Shown one piece after another: positions 21,165 to 30,366 of a DNA stretch of 30,366 bases. The notes under the pieces are model-generated. The model ran no database searches. It was not told the origin of the DNA and saw nothing but the letters and a program-made list of their open reading frames with translations. This DNA is from Liolophura sinensis. Lineage: Eukaryota; Mollusca; Polyplacophora; Chitonida; Chitonidae. How positions within the stretch are numbered: the first letter of the stretch is position 1; the number at the start of each line of letters is the position of its first letter. Location of the stretch: the NCBI RefSeq assembly GCF_032854445.1, contig NW_027018405.1:1-30366 (forward strand). The letters are read 5' to 3'. The position numbers were made by a program, and so were the translations under genes.

Positions 21165-24100
21165 CACGTGCCTAGAAACGTCTCTTACTCCATGGAAACA
21201 AGGGAAATTTGCAATTTTTTAACAGCTGCCGATGCCTGGCCCAATTCCGCATCTTTTGGCACCTTATAAATGTGGGTCAGTGTTAAGTTGTACTATTTAC
21301 AGCAGGCTGTATCAAGTATCATGTGTTTTTTATGTACAAATGGTGTGGTTTTTCTACACGTAGATAAAGACATTGACATTGTCTTGCACTTAGAAGTAAG
21401 GCAATTGCTGGGTGAGTTAAATGGGCTTAGCCCAAAGATTTCAGGTCTTCTGGGCTACCGAAGGGCACATAATTTATAATCAAAAGTTGAATATAGTAAT
21501 GACCAGTCGCGATTGTACAGAGTACAGTGTAGCCGATTTCAATTAACAAAAAGACCAGGCCAAAATGCAAAAGTGGAAAAACTGTTCCAGTGCTGCTGGC
21601 AAGAGGCTAATCCGACGTATTTTGTGACGAGAAATCGAATGGTGCAATCCGCGTTGCTCTCCGACCAATACTTTTGGCTGTAGCGACAATTAAAAAATCA
21701 ATTATGTCATAATCACGTGCGTAGCAACGGCTCTTACTCCATGGAAACCAGGGAAATTTGCAATTTTTCAACAGCTGCCGATGCCTGGCTCAATTCCGCA
21801 TCTTTTGGCACCTTACTGAAGTGGGTCAGTGTTCAGTTGTACTTTTTACAGCAGACTGTATCAAGAACCTTGTGTTTTTAATGTACAAATGGTCTGGTTT
21901 TTCTACACGTAGATATAGACATTGAGATTGTCTTGGACTTAGAAGTAAGGCAATTGCTGGGTGAGTTAAATGGGCTTAGCCCAAAGATTTGACGTCTTCT
22001 GAGCTACCGAAGGGCACATAACTTATAGTCAAAAGTTGAATATAGTAATGACCAGTCGCGATTGTACAGAGTACAGTGTAGCAGGTTTCAATTAACAAAA
22101 AGACCAGGCAAAAATGCAAAAGTGGAAAAACTGTTCCAGTGCTGCTGATAAGAGGCTAATCCGACGTATTTTATGACGCGAAATCGAATGGTGCAAACCG
22201 CGTTGATCTCCGACCAATACTTTTGGCTGTAGCGACCATTCAATGATCATTGATGTGATAATCACGTGCCCAGCAACGGCTCTTACTCCATGGAAACCAG
22301 GGATATTTGCAATATTTTAACAGCTGCCGATGCCTGGCCCAATTCCGCATCTTTTGGCACCTTATAAATGTGGGTCAGTGTTCAATTGTACTATTTACAG
22401 CAGACTGTATCAAGTACCATGTGTTTTTTATCTACAAATGGTGTGGTTTTTCTACACGTAGATAAAGACATTGACATTGTCTTGCACTTAGAAGTAAGGC
22501 AATTGCTGGGTGAGTTAAATGGGCTTAGCCCAAAGATTTCAGGTCTTCTGGGCTACCGAAGGGCACATAATTTATAATCAAAAGTTGAATATAGTAATGA
22601 CCAGTCGCGATTGTACAGAGTACAGTGTAGCCGATTTCAATTAGCAAAAAGACCAGGCCAAAATGCAAAAGTGGAAAAACTGTTCCAGTGCTGCTGGCAA
22701 GAGGCTAATCCGACGTATTTTGTGACGAGAAATCGAATGGTGCAATCTGCGTTGCTCTCCGACCAATACTTTTGGCTGTAGTGACAATTGAATGATCATT
22801 GATGTCATAATCACGTGCACAGCAACGGCTCTTACTCCATGGAAACCAGGGAAATTTGCAATTTTTCAACAGCTGCCGATGCCTGACCCAATTCCGCATC
22901 TTTTGGCACCTTATAAATGTGGGTCAGTGTTTAGTTGTACTTTTTACAGCAGACTGTATCAAGTACCTTGTGATTTTTATGTACAAATGGTGTGGTTTTT
23001 CTACACGTAGATAAAGACATTGAGATTGTCTTGGACTTAGAAGTAAGACAATTGCTGGGTGAGTTAAATGGGCTTAACCCAAAGATTTGACGTCTTCTGG
23101 GCTACCGAAGGGCACATAACTTATAGTCAAAAGTTGAATATAGTAATGACCAGTCGCGATGGTACATAGTACAGTGTAGCCGATTTCAATTAACAAAAAG
23201 ACCAGGCAAAAATGCAAAAGTGGAAAAACTGTTCCAGTGCTGCTGGCAAGAGGCTAATCCGACGTATTTTGTGACGAGAAATCGAATGGTGCAATCCGCG
23301 TTGCTCTCCGACCAATACTTTTGGCTGTAGTCACAATTGAATGATCATTGATGTCATAATCACGTGCACAGCAACGGCTCTTACTCCATGGAAACCAGGG
23401 AAATTTGCAATTTGTCAAAAGCTGCCGATGCCTGGCCCAATTCCGCATCTTTTGGCACCTTACTGAAGTGGGTCAGTGTTCAGTTGTACTTTTTACAGCA
23501 GACTGTATCAAGTACCTTGTTTTTTTTTATATACAAATGGTCTAGTTTTTCTACACGTAGATAAAGACATTGAGATTGTCTTGCACTTAGAAGTAAGGCA
23601 ATTGCTGGGTGAGTTAAATGCGCTTAGCCCAAAGATTTGACGTATTCTGGGCTACCGAAGGGCACATAACTTTTAGTCAAAAGTTGAATATAGTAATGAC
23701 CAGTCGCGATTGTACAGAGTACAGTGTAGCCGATTTCAATTAACAAAAAGACCAGGCAAAAATGCAAAAGTGGAAAAACTGTTCCAGTGCTGCTGGTAAA
23801 AGGCTAATCCGACGTATTTTGTGACGAGAAATCGAATGGTGCAAACCGCGTTGCTCTCCGACCAATACTTTTGGCTGTAGTGACAATTGAATGATTATTT
23901 ATGTCATAATCACGTGCACAGCAATGGCTCTTACTCCATGGAAACCAGGGATATTTTCAATTTTTCAACAGCTGCCAATGCCTGGCTCAATTCCGCATCT
24001 TTTGGCACCTTACTGTAGTGGGTCAGTGTTAAGTTGTACTTTTTACAGCAGACTGTATCAAGTACCTTGTGTTTTTCACGTACAAATGGTGTTTTTTCTA

Positions 24101-25555
24101 CACGTAGATAAAGGCATTGAGATTGTCTTGCACTTAGAAGTAAGGCAATTGCTGGGTGAGTTAAATGGGCTTAGCCCAAAGATTTCAGGTCTTCTGGGCT
24201 ACCGAAGGGCACATAACTTATAGTCAAAAGTTGAATATAGTAATGACCAGTCGCGATTGTACAGAGTACAGTGTAGCCGATTTCAATTAACAAAAAGATC
24301 AGGCAAAAATGCAAAAGTGGAAAAACTGTTCCAGTGCTGCTGGTAAGAGGCTAATCCGACGTATTTTGTGACGAGATATCGAATGGTACAAACCGCGTTG
24401 CTCTCCGACCAATACTTTTGGCTGTAGCGACACTTCAATGATCACTGATGTCATAATCACGTGCGTAGCAACGGCTCTTACTCCATGGAAACCATGGAAA
24501 TTTGGAATTTTTTCACAGCTGCCGATGCCTGGCCCAATTCCGCATCTTTTGGCACGTTATAAATGTGGGTCAGTGTTAAGTTGTACTTTTTACAGCAGAC
24601 TGTATCAAGTACCTTGTGATTTTTATGTACAAATGGTGTGGTTTTTCTACACGTAGATAAAGACATTGAGATTGTCTTGGACTTAGAAGTAAGACAATTG
24701 CTGGGTGAGTTAAATGGGCTTGGCCCAAAGATTTCAGGTCTTCTGGGCTACCGAAGGGCACATAACTTATAGTCAAAAGTTGAATATAGTAATGACCAGT
24801 CGCGATTGTACAGAGTACAGTGTAGCAGGTTTCAATTAACAAAAAGACCAGGCAAAAATGCAAAAGTGGAAAAACTGTTCCAGTGCTACTAGTAAGAGGT
24901 TAATCCGACGTATTTTGTGACGAGAAATCGAATGGTGCAAACCGCGTTGCTCTCCGACCAATACTTTTGGCTGTAGTGACAATTGAATGATGATTTATGT
25001 CATAATCACGTGCACAGCAACGGCTCTTACTCCATGGAAACCAGGGAAATTTTCAATTTTTCAACAGCTGCCAATGCCTGGCTCAATTCCGCATCTTTTG
25101 GCACCTTACTGTAGTGGGTCAGTGTTAAGTTGTACTTTTTACAGCAGACTGTATCAAGTACCTTGTGTTTTTCACGTACAAATGGTGTTTTTTTCTACAC
25201 GTAGATAAAGGCATTGAGATTCTCTTGCACTTAGAAGTAAGGCAATTGCTGGGTGAGTTAAATGGGCTTAGCCCAAAGATTTCAGGTCTTCTGGGCTACC
25301 GAAGGGCACATAACTTATAGTCAAAAGTTGAATATAGTAATGACCAGTCGCGATTGTACAGAGTACAGTGTAGCCGATTTCAATTAACAAAAAGATCAGG
25401 CAAAAATGCAAAAGTGGAAAAACTGTTCCAGTGCTGCTGGTAAGAGGCTAATCCGACGTATTTTGTGACGAGATATCGAATGGTGCAAACCGCGTTTGCT
25501 CTCCGACCAAAACTTTTGGCTGTAGTGACAATTGAATGATCATTGATGTCATAAT
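21165..25555 (+). repeat. 8-monomer HOR, copy 2, variant form (units 38-45), 4391 bp
   Basis: Unit starts are 21165, 21714, 22263, 22812, 23361, 23911, 24458 and 25007; tags are K G P A A A G A. Units 42-45 match units 34-37 at offsets of 4389 bp, including the extra CCATGG (24492-24497) and the terminal GACCAAAACT (base 25511). Units 38-40 and the first half of 41 differ from copies 1 and 3. Units 38 and 40 share GTACTATTTACAGC, GACATTGACATTGTC, AATTTATAATC and ACCAGGCCAAAATG. Unit 41 has a different 5' half but the 3' half of a T unit (GGGCTTAACCC, GTAGTCACAATTG). Unit 45 has two extra T bases, so it is 549 instead of 547 bp. Confidence 0.85.
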
Positions 25556-28500
25556 CATGTGCATACCAACGGCTCTTACTCCATGGAAACCAGGGAAATT
25601 TGCAATTTTTCAACAGCTGCCGATGCCTGGCTCAATTCCGCATCTTTTGGCACCTTACTGAAGTGGTTCAGTGTTAAGTTGTACTTTTTACAGCAGAATG
25701 TATCAAGTACCTTTTGATTTTTATGTACAAATGGTGTGGTTTTTCTACACGTAGATAAAGACATTGAGATTGTCTTCGACTTAGAAGTAAGACAATTGCT
25801 GGGTGAGTTAAATGGGCTTAACCCAAAGATTTGACGTCTTCTGGGCTACCGAAGGGCACATAACTTATAGTCAAAAGTTGAATATAGTAATGACCAGTCG
25901 CGATGGTACATAGTACAGTGTAGCCGATTTCAATTAACAAAAAGACCAGGCAAAAATGCAAAAGTGGAAAAACTGTTCCAGTGCTGCTGGCAAGAGGCTA
26001 ATCCGACGTATTTTGTGACGAGAAATCGAATGGTGCAATCCGCGTTGCTCTCCGACCAATACTTTTGGCTGTAGTCACAATTGAATAATCATTGATGTCA
26101 TAATCACGTGCCCAGCAACGGCTCTTACTCCATGGAAACCAGGGAAATTTGCAATTTGTCAACAACTGCCGATGCCTGGCCCAATTCCGCATCTTTTGGC
26201 ACCTTACTGAAGTGGGTCAGTGTTCAGTTGTACTTTTTACAGCAGACTGTATCAAGTACCTTGTTTTTTTTTATATACAAATGGTCTAGTTTTTCTACAC
26301 GTAGATAAAGACATTGAGATTGTCTTGCACTTAGAAGTAAGGCAATTGCTGGGTGAGTTAAATGCGCTTAGCCCAAAGATTTGACGTCTTCTAAGCTACC
26401 GAAGGGCACATAACTTATAGTCAAAAGTTGAATATAGTAATGACCAGTCGCGATTGTACAGAGTACAGTGTAGCCGATTTCAATTAACAAAAAGACCAGG
26501 CAAAAATGCAAAAGTGGAAAAACTGTTCCAGTGCTGCTGGTAAAAGGCTAATCCGACGTATTTTGTGACGAGAAATCGAATGGTGCAAACCGCGTTGCTC
26601 TCCGACCAATACTTTTGGCTGTAGTGACAATTGAATGATGATTTATGTCATAATCACGTGCACAGCAACGGCTCTTACTCCATGGAAACCAGGGATATTT
26701 TCAATTTTTCAACAGCTGCCAATGCCTGGCTCAATTCCGCATCTTTTGGCACCTTACTGTAGTGGGTCAGTGTTAAGTTGTCCTTTTTACAGCAGACTGT
26801 ATCAAGTACCTTGTGTTTTTCACGTACAAATGGTGTTTTTTCTACACGTAGATAAAGGCATTGAGATTGTCTTGCACTTAGAAGTAAGGCAATTGCTGGG
26901 TGAGTTAAATGGGCTTGGCCCAAAGATTTCAGGTCTTCTGGGCTACCGAAGGGCACATAACTTATAGTCAAAAGTTGAATATAGTAATGACCAGTCGCGA
27001 TTGTACAGAGTACAGTGTAGCAGGTTTCAATTAACAAAAAGACCAGGCAAAAATGCAAAAGTGGAAAAACTGTTCCAGTGCTATTAGTAAGAGGTAAATC
27101 CGACGTATTTTGTGACGAGAAATCGAATGGTGCAAACCGCGTTGCTCTCCGACCAATACTTTTGGCTGTAGTGACAATTGAATGATCATTGATGTCATAA
27201 TCATGTGCATACCAACGGCTCTTACTCCATGGAAACCAGGGAAATTTGCAATTTTTCAACAGCTGCCGATGCCTGGCTCAATTCCGCATCTTTTGGCACC
27301 TTACTGAAGTGGGTCAGTGTTAAGTTGTACTTTTTACAGCAGAATGTATCAAGTACCTTTTGATTTTTATGTACAAATGCTGTGGTTTTTCTACACGTAG
27401 ATAAAGACATTGAGATTGTCTTGGACTTAGAAGTAAGACAATTGCTGGGTGAGTTAAATGGGCTTAACCCAAAGATTTGACGTCTTCTGGGCTACCGAAG
27501 GGCACATAACTTATAGTCAAAAGTTGAATATAGTAATGACCAGTCGCGATGGTACATAGTACAGTGTAGCCGATTTCAATTAACAAAAAGACCAGGCAAA
27601 AATGCAAAAGTGGAAAAACTGTTCCAGTGCTGCTGGCAAGAGGCTAATCCGACGTATTTTGTGACGAGAAATCGAATGGTGCAATCCGCGTTGCTCTCCG
27701 ACCAATACTTTTGGCTGTAGTCACAATTGAATGATCATTGATGTCATAATCACGTGCCCAGCAACGGCTCTTACTCCATGGAAACCAGGGAAATTTGCAA
27801 TTTGTCAAAAGCTGCCGATGCCTGGCCCAATTCCGCATCTTTTGGCACCTTACTGAAGTGGGTCAGTGTTCAGTTGTACTTTTTACAGCAGACTGTATCA
27901 AGTACCTTGTTTTTTTTTATATACAAATGGTCTAGTTTTTCTACACGTAGATAAAGACATTGAGATTGTCTTGCACTTAGAAGTAAGGCAATTGCTGGGT
28001 GAGTTAAATGCGCTTAGCCCAAAGATTTGACGTATTCTGGGCTACCGAAGGGCACATAACTTATAGTCAAAAGTTGAATATAGTAATGACCAGTCGCGAT
28101 TGTACAGAGTACAGTGTAGCCGATTTCAATTAACAAAAAGACCAGGCAAAAATGCAAAAGTGGAAAAACTGTTCCAGTGCTGCTGGTAAAAGGCTAATCC
28201 GACGTATTTTGTGACGAGAAATCGAATGGTGCAAACCGCGTTGCTCTCCGACCAATACTTTTGGCTGTAGTGACAATTGAATGATTATTTATGTCATAAT
28301 CACGTGCACAGCAATGGCTCTTACTCCATGGAAACCAGGGATATTTTCAATTTTTCAACAGCTGCCAATGCCTGGCTCAATTCCGCATCTTTTGGCACCT
28401 TACTGTAGTGGGTCAGTGTTAAGTTGTACTTTTTACAGCAGACTGTATCAAGTACCTTGTGTTTTTCACGTACAAATGGTGTTTTTTCTACACGTAGATA

Positions 28501-29944
28501 AAGGCATTGAGATTGTCTTGCACTTAGAAGTAAGGCAATTGCTGGGTGAGTTAAATGGGCTTAGCCCAAAGATTTCAGGTCTTCTGGGCTACCGAAGGGC
28601 ACATAACTTATAGTCAAAAGTTGAATATAGTAATGACCAGTCGCGATTGTACAGAGTACAGTGTAGCCGATTTCAATTAACAAAAAGATCAGGCAAAAAT
28701 GCAAAAGTGGAAAAACTGTTCCAGTGCTGCTGGTAAGAGGCTAATCCGACGTATTTTGTGACGAGATATCGAATGGTACAAACCGCGTTGCTCTCCGACC
28801 AATACTTTTGGCTGTAGCGACACTTCAATGATCACTGATGTCATAATCACGTGCGTAGCAACGGCTCTTACTCCATGGAAACCATGGAAATTTGGAATTT
28901 TTTCACAGCTGCCGATGCCTGGCCCAATTCCGCATCTTTTGGCACCTTATAAATGTGGGTCAGTGTTAAGTTGTACTTTTTACAGCAGACTGTATCAAGT
29001 ACCTTGTGATTTTTATGTACAAATGGTGTGGTTTTTCTACACGTAGATAAAGACATTGAGATTGTCTTGGACTTAGAAGTAAGACAATTGCTGGGTGAGT
29101 TAAATGGGCTTGGCCCAAAGATTTCAGGTCTTCTGGGCTACCGAAGGGCACATAACTTATAGTCAAAAGTTGAATATAGTAATGACCAGTCGCGATTGTA
29201 CAGAGTACAGTGTAGCAGGTTTCAATTAACAAAAAGACCAGGCAAAAATGCAAAAGTGGAAAAAACTGTTCCAGTGCTACTAGTAAGAGGTTAATCCGAC
29301 GTATTTTGTGACGAGAAATCGAATGGTGCAAACCGCGTTGCTCTCCGACCAATACTTTTGGCTGTAGTGACAATTGAATGATGATTTATGTCATAATCAC
29401 GTGCACAGCAACGGCTCTTACTCCATGGAAACCAGGGAAATTTTCAATTTTTCAACAGCTGCCAATGCCTGGCTCAATTCCGCATCTTTTGGCACCTTAC
29501 TGTAGTGGGTCAGTGTTAAGTTGTACTTTTTACAGCAGACTGTATCAAGTACCTTGTGTTTTTCACGTACAAATGGTGTTTTTTCTACACGTAGATAAAG
29601 GCATTGAGATTCTCTTGCACTTAGAAGTAAGGCAATTGCTGGGTGAGTTAAATGGGCTTAGCCCAAAGATTTCAGGTCTTCTGGGCTACCGAAGGGCACA
29701 TAACTTATAGTCAAAAGTTGAATATAGTAATGACCAGTCGCGATTGTACAGAGTACAGTGTAGCCGATTTCAATTAACAAAAAGATCAGGCAAAAATGCA
29801 AAAGTGGAAAAACTGTTCCAGTGCTGCTGGTAAGAGGCTAATCCGACGTATTTTGTGACGAGATATCGAATGGTGCAAACCGCGTTGCTCTCCGACCAAA
29901 ACTTTTGGCTGTAGTGACAATTGAATGATCATTGATGTCATAAT
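25556..29944 (+). repeat. 8-monomer HOR, copy 3 (units 46-53), 4389 bp
   Basis: Unit starts are 25556, 26105, 26655, 27202, 27751, 28301, 28848 and 29398; tags are T P A T P A G A, the same as copy 1. Copy 1 anchors map here with a constant offset of 8779-8780 bp, and the rare markers of copy 1 (GTGGTTCAG, TTCTAAGCTACC, TTGTCCTTTTTAC) are all present. Some sites instead match copy 2: unit 51 has TTTTTCAACAG like unit 43, where unit 35 has TTTTTCAAAAG, and unit 53 has GGGAAATTTTCAA like unit 45. So it is a copy of copy 1 with later conversion from copy 2, or the reverse. Confidence 0.9.
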
Positions 29945-30366
29945 CACGTGCCTAGAAACGTCTCTTACTCCATGGAAACAAGGGAAATTTGCAATTTTTC
30001 AACAGCTGCCGATGCCTGGCCCAATTCCGCATCTTTTGGCACCTTATAAATGTGGGTCAGTGTTAAGTTGTACTATTTACAGCAGGCTGTATCAAGTACC
30101 ATGTGTTTTTTATGTACAAATGGTGTGGTTTTTCTACACGTAGATAAAGACATTGACATTGTCTTGCACTTAGAAGTAAGGCAATTGCTGGGTGAGTTAA
30201 ATGGGCTTAGCCCAAAGATTTCAGGTCTTCTGGGCTACCGAAGGGCACATAATTTATAATCAAAAGTTGAATATAGTAATGACCAGTCGCGATTGTACAG
30301 AGTACAGTGTAGCCGATTTCAATTAACAAAAAGACCAGGCCAAAATGCAAAAGTGGAAAAACTGTT
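29945..30366 (+). repeat. Start of a fourth 8-mer copy (unit 54, partial)
   Basis: This 422-bp partial monomer carries tag K and the rare markers of unit 38: ACGTCTCTTACTCC, GGAAACAAGGG, GTACTATTTACAGCAGGC, GACATTGACATTG and AATTTATAATC. I see only about two differences from unit 38 over the shared length (TTTTTTAACAG/TTTTTCAACAG and AGTATCATG/AGTACCATG). It lies 8780 bp after unit 38, which is the evidence that the array has started a second 16-monomer period. The window ends inside it. Confidence 0.9.

Larger units (their letters stand above)
1..30366. repeat. Satellite DNA array, ~549-bp monomer, 54 anchored units
   Basis: The whole window is head-to-tail copies of one monomer with no unrelated sequence between them. 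I anchored every unit on CCATGG; successive anchors are 547-554 bp apart, except three gaps of 824, 826 and 827 bp. All units run in the same direction. The monomer is non-coding: no reading frame stays open through a monomer in all copies, and 1-2 bp indels change frames between neighbours. No tRNA, 5S rRNA, snRNA, transposase, reverse transcriptase, terminal repeat or target-site duplication is visible. Long monomer, higher-order structure and absence of genes are typical of eukaryotic centromeric or pericentromeric satellites. Neither chromosome position nor species can be read from the sequence, and I do not recognise the family. Confidence 0.97.

Noticed and set aside
1-30366. CRISPR array.
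   Set aside because: The repeats are about 549 bp, contiguous and without unique spacers; nothing resembles a 25-40 bp repeat with variable spacers or cas genes.
1-30366. Tandem RNA genes (5S rRNA, tRNA, snRNA) or a tRNA-derived SINE.
   Set aside because: I found no pol III box A/box B pair, no 5S internal control region and no conserved RNA fold. The best hairpin, GGGCTTAGCCC, loses pairing in whole monomer classes.
1-30366. CENP-B box.
   Set aside because: The box needs TTCG and CGGG in fixed spacing. I saw no CGGG or CCCG in the monomer on either strand.
1-30366. Transposon-derived tandem array (Helitron, MITE, LTR or LINE tail).
   Set aside because: No terminal inverted repeats, target-site duplications, LTR ends or Helitron 3' hairpin with CTRR end could be placed at a consistent monomer boundary. 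The T-rich tract varies in length but is not flanked by an insertion signature.
1-30366. Two half-monomer subrepeats of about 274 bp, suggested by the 1.5-mers.
   Set aside because: Comparing the two halves of the monomer gave only short matches such as CTTTTGGC at an offset of about 419 bp, not 274. The half-length loss looks coincidental.
1-30366. Assignment to a particular animal or plant group.
   Set aside because: The monomer matches no satellite I can name with confidence, and there are no genes to place it. A search of satellite and genome databases with the consensus would decide.

Overview
The window is one uninterrupted tandem satellite array, entered and left inside the repeat. 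The basic monomer is about 549 bp. I anchored it on an invariant CCATGG, which lies 25 bp after a usually intact CACGTG, and found 54 anchored units from position 2 to the end. Three of these are 1.5-mers of 824-827 bp, so the window holds roughly 55-56 monomer equivalents. I see no protein gene, RNA gene, transposon or unique flank. The reading frames over 60 codons recur only because the monomer recurs: they lie on both strands, overlap each other and break at small indels. An array this long, made of long AT-leaning non-coding monomers, indicates a eukaryotic genome, most likely centromeric, pericentromeric or other heterochromatin. I do not recognise the family and cannot name the taxon.

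The array is organised in layers. A five-base tag after CACGTG splits the monomers into classes G (CGTAG), P (CCCAG), A (CACAG), T (CATAC) and K (CCTAG). Read left to right, the tags are: Block I (1-9084) G+ G G P+ P G P G P G+ T P G P T, where + marks a 1.5-mer; Block II (9085-16776) GTPGAG GTPGAG AG; Block III (16777-30366) TPATPAGA KGPAAAGA TPATPAGA K.

Block I is irregular in order and length and looks least homogenised. Block II is a 6-monomer higher-order repeat (HOR) of about 3.3 kb in two copies, followed by a near-perfect 1098-bp dimer duplication. Block III is an 8-monomer HOR of about 4.39 kb in three full copies plus the start of a fourth. Copies 1 and 3 match, and copy 4 begins like copy 2, so the true period looks like 16 monomers (8779 bp).

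The biology visible here is array evolution: unequal exchange at several scales, gene-conversion-like mosaicism, and fixed diagnostic variants that record the order of events. A conserved island around each monomer boundary (TGATCA-centred palindrome, TGATGTCA-like site, CACGTG, TCCATGGA) is the best candidate for a sequence-specific protein target. That function is inference only.
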